From an uncultured delta proteobacterium (GTDB taxonomy: Bacteria > Myxococcota_A > Polyangia > Polyangiales > Ga0077539): DNA of 10,199 bases. The notes beneath the pieces are model-generated. The model worked only from the letters and a program-made list of their open reading frames with translations, was not told the origin of the DNA and did not search any database. The DNA lies in NCBI GenBank assembly GCA_903860995.1, contig CAIOSS010001390.1, forward strand, positions 1 through 10,199, read 5' to 3'. This document shows positions 1 through 6,820 of this stretch, in pieces. Each line of letters starts with the position of its first letter. The stretch's first letter is position 1. The position numbers and the translations under genes are program-made.

Positions 1-268
1 GGCCGCCCTGCGGCGGCGGCGGCGGCGGCGGAACCCGCGCGACGCTGTCCCCGCCCGCGGCGCTGGTGCCCGCGGTGGCGCGCTGGTCGGGACTGCCCGT
101 CCCGGTGGGCGGCGCGGACGGGTCGCCCGGAGGCAGCGTCGGCGAGGCGGTGCCCGCCGGAGGCGTCGGCTGCCCCGGCTGGACCTGCTGCTGCTGCGCC
201 CAAGCGGTGGGCGCCCCCAGGAACATGGCGATCAGCGCGCTGCGCCTCGCGATCGAACGGCGATTCAT
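1..268 (-). CDS. Secreted proline-rich protein, N-terminal part
   Basis: The ATG at 268 opens a frame that runs off the left edge, giving 89 visible residues. It begins MNRRSIARRSALIAMFLGAP and reaches TAWA-QQQQ, a clear Sec signal peptide with probable cleavage after the AWA motif near residue 24. The rest is a low-complexity stretch rich in Pro, Gly, Ala, Thr and Ser, ending in seven consecutive prolines near the window edge, which looks like a linker ahead of a folded domain lying outside. An AAAGGG stretch 6 bases upstream is a plausible ribosome binding site. The gene starts 29 bases after the stop of the OB-fold lipoprotein gene on the same strand, so it is probably the third gene of that operon. 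Codons end nearly always in G or C, as in the neighbouring genes. No family can be named from this part. Confidence 0.75.
   Translation of the reverse strand, partial: MNRRSIARRSALIAMFLGAPTAWAQQQQVQPGQPTPPAGTASPTLPPGDPSAPPTGTGSPDQRATAGTSAAGGDSVARVPPPPPPPQGG
11..31. repeat. Seven CGG triplets (polyproline tract)
   Basis: There are seven perfect CGG units in a row. On the minus strand they read as seven CCG proline codons in the linker of the secreted protein. Triplet tracts like this can slip during replication, but a change by whole units would keep the frame. Confidence 0.8.
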
Positions 269-297
269 CGAGTACCCTTTCACCCTGAAACCGACAG

Positions 298-1788
298 TCA
301 CTCTTCGGCGATCGACCGCTCGTGCAGGCAGCAGTCCCGCGGATGCTCACACACCGTCTGGCCGTCGCCCTGCACCACGAAGTCCGAGCCGCAGCGGGGC
401 TGGATGATCCAGTTGGGCCCCACCTGCTTGAGGGTGCCCGTCACCGTCGCCGTGGGGCCGCGGAGGCGCTGCGGGTCGAAGTTGGGGTTCACGATGCGCG
501 GCGCGATGGCCATGCGGGCGCGGGCGCCGGCGCCCATCGCGGGGAGCGTGACGGTGATCTGGCCGTAGCGGGTCCAGTTGCTCCACTCCGAGCAGTTGAT
601 GTCCGCGGCGCAGGCGTCGGCGCACTGGTTCTCCGGGCCGCCGTCGTAGGCGATGCGCCCGTCGGTGTTGAGGTCGCAGTTGGTGGCGCCCATCGAGGGG
701 ATGCCGTTGGGCGCGAGCCCGGGGCCGATGAGGGAGGGCAGCAGCACCTCGCGCACCCGGGCCAGGGACGACTCGTGGCGCTCCATGAGGATGTCCATGG
801 CGATCGTGGTCGGGGTGATGTCGATCGGGTCGGGGATGAGGCACTGCCCCGCGGCGGCGTCGTTGGGGCGCCACGCGAGGCCGATCTGGTACCCGGGCTG
901 CGCGAGCTGCGTGGTGCTCACGAACTCCGCGACGGATCCGGTGAGGGTGTCGATGAGGTCGCAGGGGCGCATGCCGTCGGGCGAGCGGAAGTTGAACGAA
1001 TACAAGCTGTTGTAACAGGGCCTGCCGTCGCACGAGCGGTCGTCGATGTCCGTGACGAAGAAGCCCGAGTTGTCGGTCTGCGTGACCACCAGGCGGTGCC
1101 TGCGATCGTCCGCCAGCGGGGCGTCGGGGGTGACCCGGCCGCGCAGGGTGACGCGCTCGCCGAGGAGGGGCGTGACGGCGCTGCGGCCCTGGATGTCGAC
1201 GATGTTGGGGAGGTCGAAGTAGAGGGGCTCGCTGGTGCCGACGGCGTAGGAGCCGGCGCGCTCGGTGTCGTCGTTGGCGGCGGCGCACCCGAGGTCGGCG
1301 GGGAAGTCCACGAGGCCGTCGCCGTCGTCGTCGCGGCCGTTGGCGCAGGCGGGCGCGGGGCTGCGGCGCGGGTCGACGGGGGTGTACCCGCCCTCCTCGG
1401 CCCAGATGCGAGACTGGCCGTAGCCGCGGGCGACGGTGACCTCGAGCCCGGTGGCCACGCCGCCGGTGAGCCTCACCATGTTGCCCAGGACGGCGCCCTC
1501 GGGGCCGGTCACGCGTCGAAACTGCCCCGGGGCCATGGAGAGCCCGACCCAGCCGTTGAAGCCCGTGACGCGGCGGTTGTCGCGCGAGCGCACCTCCACC
1601 TGGAGCTGCAGGGGTACGCCCTCGCTGGAGAAGGGCAGCGGCGCCTCGGCGGTGCCCCGGTTGCCCGCGGTGGTGACGATCACGGTGGCGACTCCGCCCG
1701 CGCGGTCGTCCTGGTACTGGTCGGGAATGGCCCCGCCGCAGCTGGCGAGCACCAGGGCGAGGGCGCCGTAGGAGCGCGTGGACTTCAT
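298..1788 (-). CDS. Lipoprotein with OB-fold-like (YhcR/ExeM-type) domain
   Basis: The 496-residue product begins with a short hydrophobic segment and a lipobox, LASC, making Cys17 the likely lipidated residue. Residues 30-130 look like a beta-rich Ig-like domain. Residues 148-168 form a disulfide-bracketed calcium-loop motif, CANGRDDDGDG...DLGC, common in myxobacterial surface proteins. Residues 195-290 start with NIVDIQGRSAVTPLLGERVT and continue to SGFFVTD; this resembles the OB-fold-like domain found N-terminal in YhcR and ExeM extracellular nucleases. A second similar strand pattern (TVTGTLK...WIIQPR) lies at 445-470. A DLNTDGRI segment at 372-379 may be another calcium loop. The start ATG overlaps the stop of the 5'-nucleotidase gene (ATGA), so the two are translationally coupled and probably act together at the envelope. 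No nuclease catalytic domain is seen in this chain. Binding of nucleic acid or sugar is an inference from the fold. Confidence 0.85.
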   Translation of the reverse strand: MKSTRSYGALALVLASCGGAIPDQYQDDRAGGVATVIVTTAGNRGTAEAPLPFSSEGVPLQLQVEVRSRDNRRVTGFNGWVGLSMAPGQFRRVTGPEGAVLGNMVRLTGGVATGLEVTVARGYGQSRIWAEEGGYTPVDPRRSPAPACANGRDDDGDGLVDFPADLGCAAANDDTERAGSYAVGTSEPLYFDLPNIVDIQGRSAVTPLLGERVTLRGRVTPDAPLADDRRHRLVVTQTDNSGFFVTDIDDRSCDGRPCYNSLYSFNFRSPDGMRPCDLIDTLTGSVAEFVSTTQLAQPGYQIGLAWRPNDAAAGQCLIPDPIDITPTTIAMDILMERHESSLARVREVLLPSLIGPGLAPNGIPSMGATNCDLNTDGRIAYDGGPENQCADACAADINCSEWSNWTRYGQITVTLPAMGAGARARMAIAPRIVNPNFDPQRLRGPTATVTGTLKQVGPNWIIQPRCGSDFVVQGDGQTVCEHPRDCCLHERSIAEE

Positions 1789-4181
1789 CGGCTCACCATC
1801 CGTAGGCGGCCGTCGACCCGGGCGCCGGTGCTGTCATCGATGCAGGAGAGGATGCGGCACGAGAGGGCCGCGCGGGTGGAGGCCGTGCACTGGCAGGCGC
1901 TGGTGGCAGCGGCGTTGGGGAGCGACGGGCAGCTGCGGCGCACCAGGGCCTCGATGTCGTCGCGGCACTGGCGCAGCACGCAGCGCCCGGCGCCGGCGGC
2001 GCAGGTGGAGATCGTGCCGCAGACGCGCGATCCCTCGTCATAGACCTGGCGCCCTTCGCAGGCGCAGACGAGGGTGTCGGACATGCAGTCGCTGTCGGAC
2101 TGGCAATCGCGCAGGCCGTCGTCGGGGTGCGCGGGGATGGACAGGAGCGCGCGGTCGGTGACCCCGGCGCGGCGGTTGCGCTCGATGGTGACGGTGGGGT
2201 CGTAGCCGCAGGGGCGGGCGTTGCGCACGAGGTCGACGACGGCGTCGCGCTGCTCGACGCGGGTGTCGACCTGCGTGGTGTTGCGCTGGAGCACGAAGAA
2301 CCCGGAGCCGCCGCCGGCGATGTAGTTGTTGACCGCTGCGACGTAGGAAGCGTTGGGCGAGAGCGGGCTCATGCAGCGGCGCGCGTTGGGCTCGCAGAGC
2401 GAGCGCTCGGCGGGGGGCGTGGCGTCGAAGCCCCGCGGGGGGTTGCACTCGTCGTCGGTCTGGCAGGGCCGGTCGGTGACGCCGATGTTGATGGTCTCGG
2501 CGCAGTTGGTGAGCGGCTGCCCCTGGGCGTCGAGGCGGTTGGGGCAGGCGCCGCACACGATGACCACCCGGGCGCCGGCGATCTGCGCCTGCGAGTTGCA
2601 GCCGCGGCCGGCGGAGCGGCGCGCGACGAAGTCGAACATCTCCTGCACCTCGCGGCCCGAGAGGTTCATCGTGGTGATGGAGTTGTCGAAGGGGAACACG
2701 TTGAACATCTGGTCGAGCGCGATGGGCCCGGCGGGGATGTTGTCGCGGATGCCGAGGGAGTTGGTGAGGGAGAAGTCGGACTGCACGCCGAGGCGCAGCC
2801 ACATGCTGGTGGTGACCAGGTTGCCGAGGGCGGAGTCGCCGCCGTTTTCGGGCGTGCGGGTGATGTCCGCGGGGGCGTAGCCCACGAGGTTGTCGAGGTT
2901 GGCGAGCGAGTCGAGGGCGCGCGCGTAGGGCTCGAGGAGGTTCTTCATCGTGGGCTCTTCGGGCACGGTGCTGTCGACCGGGAAGAGCGTGAAGCGGTGC
3001 GAGACGACCTCCCAGCGGTCGCGGGCGTCGTAGTCCTGGGGGCGGCCCGGGTAGATGCGCTCGGGGTCGCGGGAGAGCACCGAGTCGAGGCGCCCGAGGT
3101 ATTTCATGAAGGCGCCGGAGTGCTGGAGGATGGCGCGGCGCGGGCGGCAGGCGCGGGCGCGGTAGCCGCGGGCCAGCTGCCAGTAGTTGCGGGCGCCGGA
3201 GGGCGGGCACACGCCGCTGGGGGCGCAGCACTCGTTGGCGGGGCACGCGGCGGCGGTGGTGGGCCGCTGGACCACGTCGCTGAGCTCGGGGACGAAGTGG
3301 GCGCCGCGCTGGTCGAAGGGCCGGCAGTCGGTGACCTCCTGCGTCGGGTTGAGCACGATGTGCAGGTGGCCGCCGAGGACGATGTCGACGCCGGTGGTGA
3401 ACTCCAGCGTGTGGATGTCGTCCTCGAGGCCGATGTGGCTGACCATCACGATGACGTCGGCGCCCTGCTCGCGGACGAGGTCGATGTAGTGCTGGGCGGT
3501 CTCGATGGTGTTGAGCGGCGTGATGCCGAGGCGGTTGGGCTGGTCGAAGATGGAGGTGATGGACGAGAGGTTGCCCATCCCGATGACGCCGACCTTGAGC
3601 CCCCGGAGGTTGAAGAAGGCGTAGGGGCGAACGAAGCGCCCGAGCTCGGCCGAGCCCGGGGTGGTGGGGTCGTCGAACTGGTAGTTGGCCGCGAGGGTCT
3701 CGAAGGTGCCCCAGCGAGAGAACTGCCGGGCGAAGTTGAGCGCCCCGCGGTCGAACTCGTGGTTGCCGACGACGACGGCGTCGACGCCGGTGTGGGCGAG
3801 CGCGCGCACCTCGGCCTCGCCGTTGAAGTAGTTGAAGATCGGCGCGCCCTGGAAGCAGTCGCCGGAGTCGAGGTGCAGGATGCGGTCGGCGTGGCGCCGC
3901 TCGCGCTGGATGAGGTAGTTCATCCGGGCGGCGCCGCCGAAGGGGGCCTTGCTGGGGTCGAGCCCGAGGTTCTGGTCGGTCTGGTTGACCTGCTGGAAGT
4001 ACGGGAAGAGCCGCGAGTGCCAGTCGGCGGTGTGCAGCAGCGTGAGGCGCACGTCGCCGCGGAGGTCGTACTGCTCCCCGGGGCTGTTGCACCCGAGCGC
4101 GAGCAGGCTCAACGCGAGGAGGGCGAGCGCGAGCCCACGGGACAGAACGGCGCGGGGGGTCGACACGTCACGCGAGCGCAA
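1785..4181 (-). CDS. 5'-nucleotidase/UshA-family metallophosphoesterase lipoprotein
   Basis: The 798-residue product is a two-domain bimetal phosphoesterase that probably hydrolyses nucleotides or related phosphoesters outside the cytoplasm. The metallophosphatase domain (about 45-365) has the metal-site motifs in order: TADWH (Asp53, His55), GDCFQG (Asp108), GNHEFD (Asn140, His141), SHIG (His249) and GGHLH (His272, His274). The C-terminal 5'-nucleotidase domain (about 430-660) has the NSLGIR substrate motif at 474-479 and the GGGSGF loop near 623. Odd features are a Cys-rich insert at 286-345, another inside the C-terminal domain (528-603) and a Cys-rich tail (693-780). This makes it longer than typical UshA (about 550 residues). 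The lipobox is ALGC with Cys31. The TTG start at 4181 is chosen because GGAGAGG sits 5 bases upstream; GTG at 4166 and an ATG at 4292 are alternatives. It is the first gene of the leftward operon and overlaps the next gene by 4 bases. Confidence 0.9.
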   Translation of the reverse strand: MRSRDVSTPRAVLSRGLALALLALSLLALGCNSPGEQYDLRGDVRLTLLHTADWHSRLFPYFQQVNQTDQNLGLDPSKAPFGGAARMNYLIQRERRHADRILHLDSGDCFQGAPIFNYFNGEAEVRALAHTGVDAVVVGNHEFDRGALNFARQFSRWGTFETLAANYQFDDPTTPGSAELGRFVRPYAFFNLRGLKVGVIGMGNLSSITSIFDQPNRLGITPLNTIETAQHYIDLVREQGADVIVMVSHIGLEDDIHTLEFTTGVDIVLGGHLHIVLNPTQEVTDCRPFDQRGAHFVPELSDVVQRPTTAAACPANECCAPSGVCPPSGARNYWQLARGYRARACRPRRAILQHSGAFMKYLGRLDSVLSRDPERIYPGRPQDYDARDRWEVVSHRFTLFPVDSTVPEEPTMKNLLEPYARALDSLANLDNLVGYAPADITRTPENGGDSALGNLVTTSMWLRLGVQSDFSLTNSLGIRDNIPAGPIALDQMFNVFPFDNSITTMNLSGREVQEMFDFVARRSAGRGCNSQAQIAGARVVIVCGACPNRLDAQGQPLTNCAETINIGVTDRPCQTDDECNPPRGFDATPPAERSLCEPNARRCMSPLSPNASYVAAVNNYIAGGGSGFFVLQRNTTQVDTRVEQRDAVVDLVRNARPCGYDPTVTIERNRRAGVTDRALLSIPAHPDDGLRDCQSDSDCMSDTLVCACEGRQVYDEGSRVCGTISTCAAGAGRCVLRQCRDDIEALVRRSCPSLPNAAATSACQCTASTRAALSCRILSCIDDSTGARVDGRLRMVSR

Positions 4182-4186
4182 GGAAA

Positions 4187-4193
4187 CCTCTCC
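4187..4193 (-). promoter_or_regulatory. Ribosome binding site deciding a TTG start
   Basis: On the minus strand GGAGAGG lies 5 bases before TTG at 4181. It is the best Shine-Dalgarno match near the N-terminus of the 5'-nucleotidase gene. The next in-frame GTG (4166) would be 20 bases from it, too far to use it. Confidence 0.6.
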
Positions 4194-4274
4194 ACACCCG
4201 GGGAGGAGGGCTCCCGGGTACCGCCGTGGCTCATAAACCCGAAGCGCCCGCGGCGGCAAGCAAGGTCGGCGCGT

Positions 4275-4298
4275 CGTCGGGTGCAAGCGCACCCGGCG
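4275..4298. repeat. Inverted repeat in divergent intergenic region
   Basis: CGGGTGC at 4278-4284 and GCACCCG at 4289-4295 are perfect inverted arms around the 4-base loop AAGC. Two further pairs and one G-T wobble extend the stem to 10. It lies between the start of the leftward 5'-nucleotidase operon and the rightward antiporter gene, 23 bases before the latter's ATG. It could be an operator for a dimeric regulator or a hairpin in a leader RNA; nothing here decides between them. There is no T-run, so it is not a classic terminator. Confidence 0.5.
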
Positions 4299-4302
4299 CC
4301 GT

Positions 4303-4308
4303 GATACT
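4303..4308 (+). promoter_or_regulatory. Possible -10 box of the antiporter gene
   Basis: GATACT matches the TATAAT consensus at four of six positions (ATA..T context) and ends 12 bases before the ATG at 4321. No good -35 box is seen; GTGCAA at 4281-4286 is weak. The gene has no visible ribosome binding site, so a very short or leaderless transcript is possible. The leftward operon must have its own promoter in 4194-4320 or farther upstream, which could not be placed. Confidence 0.25.
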
Positions 4309-4320
4309 CACCCTGGCACT

Positions 4321-5493
4321 ATGTCGGGTGGCGGCGGCGGGGACTCTCCCCTGTGGAAGTACATGTTCGCGGGCGGCACCGCCGTCTGCGGGCTCGGCAC
4401 ATGGATGCATCACGGGCACGTGGGGCCAGGCTTCCTCGCCCCGGTGCTGCTCGGGCTCGGCGGGCTCGCGCTGGTCTTCGGCTCCTGCGAGGCGATGATC
4501 AAGTGCGTCGAGGCCCTCGGCGAGCGCCAGAAGTGGAACGACTTCGTCGCCGGCACCATGGCGGGCCTCGCCTCCAACGTGCCCGAGATCATCATGCTGG
4601 GCTTCGTCGTGGCGGCGGCGCCGCGGGTGGCCTTCGTGGTCACCTGCCTCACGCTGCACGTCAACGCCCTCATCTTCGGCGTGTACTCCGCGCTGCTCCC
4701 GAAGAACGAGACCGGCCACGCCCTGCTCCCGTCGGCCATCACCAAGCTCGGGGCCGACCTGCTGGCCTGCGCGGCGGGGGTGTTCCTGGCGCTGGGCACC
4801 ATGATGTTGACGCTCAAGGTCTTCGACGCGGGCGACCACCGCGGCGAGGGCCTCGGGGCGGGCGACCTCTACGCCATCGGCATCGCGCTCCTCGCGGTGC
4901 AGGTGGTCTCCGTGCGCGAGCTGCTGTCGCGCTTCTCCTCCACGGACGCCACGGCGCCTGGCGCGGCGAAGGCCACCGAGGGGCCGCGGCCGCCGCTCGG
5001 GCCCATCGTGATGTACGGCGCCATCGGGATGGTGGGGTCGTTCCTGGGCGGGCACGCGGTGGGCGACTTCGCCGACGCGCTCGTCGACGCGCTCTCGCAC
5101 CGCGGCTACTCGGAGATGGTCGGGGCCATCATCGTGAGCCTGTTCTCGGGCATCGCGAGCTACCTGATGATCGCCAGCGCGCACTTCAAGAAGAAGACCG
5201 ACCTGGCGCTCTCCAACGTGGCGGGCGCCGTCACGCAGATGCCCTTCGTGGTGCTGCCCTGCACGCTCATCATGATGGCGACCTTCGCCAAGCTCGGGGT
5301 CATCCCGCACCTCCCCCACGGCGCGGTGCTCGCCATCGACCTCGAGACCACCAGCGTGCTGCTGCTGTCGTTCCCGACGCTGCTGGTGCTGTGGAAGTCC
5401 ATCTCCGACGACGGCATGGTGAGCAAGCTGGAGACCGCCGTGATGGTCTCCGTCTTCGGGCTGATCATCTACTTCCTGGTGCAGCACGGCTGA
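4321..5493 (+). CDS. CaCA-like cation antiporter membrane protein
   Basis: The 390-residue product is dominated by hydrophobic helices, about ten or eleven, and is an inner-membrane transporter. Residues 75-120 look like the alpha-1 repeat of the Ca2+/cation antiporter superfamily: AGTMAGLASNVPEI, with Pro88-Glu89 where the family has its ion-binding Pro-Glu, followed by an Asn-containing helix (HVNALIF). Residues 270-315 match the alpha-2 repeat position, with SLFSGIASYLMIASA and then DLALSNVAGAVTQMP, but the Pro-Glu pair is replaced by Ser-Tyr. A charged, Pro-rich loop at 205-226 separates the halves. The likely role is exchange of Na+ or H+ for Ca2+ or another cation; the direction and ion are inference. 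It is read divergently from the 5'-nucleotidase operon and appears to be a single gene. ATG at 4321 is the natural start although no Shine-Dalgarno sequence is seen. Confidence 0.75.
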   Translation: MSGGGGGDSPLWKYMFAGGTAVCGLGTWMHHGHVGPGFLAPVLLGLGGLALVFGSCEAMIKCVEALGERQKWNDFVAGTMAGLASNVPEIIMLGFVVAAAPRVAFVVTCLTLHVNALIFGVYSALLPKNETGHALLPSAITKLGADLLACAAGVFLALGTMMLTLKVFDAGDHRGEGLGAGDLYAIGIALLAVQVVSVRELLSRFSSTDATAPGAAKATEGPRPPLGPIVMYGAIGMVGSFLGGHAVGDFADALVDALSHRGYSEMVGAIIVSLFSGIASYLMIASAHFKKKTDLALSNVAGAVTQMPFVVLPCTLIMMATFAKLGVIPHLPHGAVLAIDLETTSVLLLSFPTLLVLWKSISDDGMVSKLETAVMVSVFGLIIYFLVQHG

Positions 5494-5899
5494 GCGCCAT
5501 CGCTCCGCCGCCTGCGCCTGCCCGACCGTGTCGCCCGCGTGGGCGTCTCCCTCGACGACCCGGCGCGAAGGCGAGCGGCGAGGGCGCCCGGAGGGCGCGA
5601 CTCAAAGCGCCGCGACGTCGTGCGTTGCGTGGAGACACTGCGGGGGCCTCTCTTTCGGGTGTCGTGGACGCGTCGTCGACGCACCCCCCGTACCGGCGGG
5701 GACGAGCGACGCGCGGCAGCGGGGGGGAAGGTCGCCCTGGTCGCGAAGGGCCCCTTGCGACAGCGAGCACGTTCACCCGACGACTGAAGCGCGCCCGTCG
5801 TCGACGGAAGCCTTGCGGGTTCACTCCAAGGGCTCACGCGCGGTGCGCCCCTTCGCGACGCTCGACGCGGCCTCCCCACTGGCTCCTATCGTGGCGCCC
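5494..5899. other. Intergenic region with repeat copy A
   Basis: This 406-base stretch lies between the antiporter and Uma2-like genes. It is open in several frames, but their translations are Arg/Pro/Ala-rich with no recognisable domain, which is expected of noncoding DNA at this GC content. The only definite structure is repeat copy A at 5741-5803. Upstream of the Uma2-like gene, TATCGT at 5887-5892 could be a weak -10 element. No terminator hairpin with a T-run follows the antiporter stop. Confidence 0.55.
5741..5803. repeat. 63-base imperfect direct repeat, copy A
   Basis: This copy matches 6813-6875 in the same orientation and with no gap, at 51 of 63 positions by hand count. It has two conserved blocks: 5741-5761 (19 of 21, including GCCCCTTGCGAC) and 5772-5794 (23 of 23, including CCCGACGACTGAAG). 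They flank a 10-base spacer that is not conserved in sequence but is in length. The second block has short inverted ends, TTCA and TGAA. It sits about 100 bases before the Uma2-like gene. Confidence 0.85.
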
Positions 5900-6820
5900 G
5901 TGAGCACGCTGTCTCAGCGCCCGCGCCCCCTCCGCGTCTGGGACGATCCGCGCCTTCGGGCGCCCGACGAGGAGGCGTGGCTGCGCATGACGCCCCACGA
6001 GCGCGAGGCCGCGGCCGAAGCCATCGAGGCGGTGCTTGACGAGTACCGCGAGGCCATGACCGAGGGCACGCGCCACGTGAAGCGCAGGATGGGCATCGCC
6101 CTCGACCTCGACGCCCACTTCCGACGAACCGGCCACCAGGTGTACATCGGCTCCGAGCTCGCGGTGCTGTACCCCGGCGAGCCGGTGATCGTGCCCGACG
6201 TGCTCGCGGTCATCGACTGCGACCCCGACTACGAGCCCGAGCGTTGGGTGGTGCTCGACGAGAAGCGCGGTATCGACCTCGTGATCGAGGTGCGCAACCT
6301 CGGCAGGAAGCACAAAGACCTCGTCGAGAACGTGCGCGACTACGCCCGCGTGCGGATCCCCGAGTACTTCAGCTACGACTGCCGCAGCGGCGCGCTGCGC
6401 GGCTGGCGCCTCGCCGACCCAAAGGCCCAGAGCTACGCGCCCATCGTGCCGCAGGGGGGATACCTCCGCTCGCGGGTGCTCGGCCTCGACCTCGCGGTGG
6501 TGCACAACCGCCTGCGCTTCTTCTCCAACGAGTCGATGATCCCCTCGGAGTCGGAGCTCGTGACGCGGCTCCAGTCGCTCGTCGATGAACGCCAGGTCGA
6601 GCGCGACGACGCCGCACGGCAGCGCGACGACGCCCTCGACCGCATGGCGCGCGTGCAGGCCACCCTCGCGCGCAGCGTGCTGGAGACGTGTCGCCTGCGC
6701 GGCGTCGCCCTCGACGACGGGCAGCGCGCGCGCATCGCGGCCGAGGCCGACGTTACAACGCTCGCCGCCTGGGCCGGGCGCGCGTTCGATGTCACGCGCG
6801 GAGATGAGCTCTTCGCGTAG
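5900..6820 (+). CDS. Uma2/DUF820-family protein (PD-(D/E)xK fold)
   Basis: The 306-residue product fits the Uma2 family of putative restriction-endonuclease-fold proteins, whose biological role is poorly known. Residues 80-205 carry the family pattern: an IVPDVLAV strand (Asp100), GIDLVIEV (Glu130), then KHKDLVENVRDYARVRIPEYF with the usual Asp140, Tyr148 and PEYF. The Lys usual four or five residues before that Tyr is Asn144 here; Lys137 or Lys139 may take its place. Residues 218-265 are highly charged with heptad-like spacing and probably form a coiled coil. GTG at 5900 is preferred; GTG at 5891 is almost equal, and a longer frame opens at 5528 but adds only low-complexity sequence. No clear ribosome binding site is seen. 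The gene lies between two direct repeats, its TAG is inside copy B, and its last 29 bases overlap the end of the convergent broken gene. Confidence 0.8.
   Translation: MSTLSQRPRPLRVWDDPRLRAPDEEAWLRMTPHEREAAAEAIEAVLDEYREAMTEGTRHVKRRMGIALDLDAHFRRTGHQVYIGSELAVLYPGEPVIVPDVLAVIDCDPDYEPERWVVLDEKRGIDLVIEVRNLGRKHKDLVENVRDYARVRIPEYFSYDCRSGALRGWRLADPKAQSYAPIVPQGGYLRSRVLGLDLAVVHNRLRFFSNESMIPSESELVTRLQSLVDERQVERDDAARQRDDALDRMARVQATLARSVLETCRLRGVALDDGQRARIAAEADVTTLAAWAGRAFDVTRGDELFA

Noticed and set aside
322..2043. Long plus-strand open frame opposite the OB-fold lipoprotein gene
   Set aside because: Its translation is Ala/Val/Gly/Arg-rich with no domain or signal, and the minus-strand frame has motifs and a lipobox. 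Long antisense frames are expected at this GC content; the same applies to 2127-4304, 4353-5903 and 7421-9373 on plus and 4231-5487 on minus.
5528..5899. N-terminal extension of the Uma2-like gene
   Set aside because: The extra residues are low-complexity, lose the third-base G/C bias and would translate repeat copy A. The family-like part starts after GTG at 5900 or 5891.
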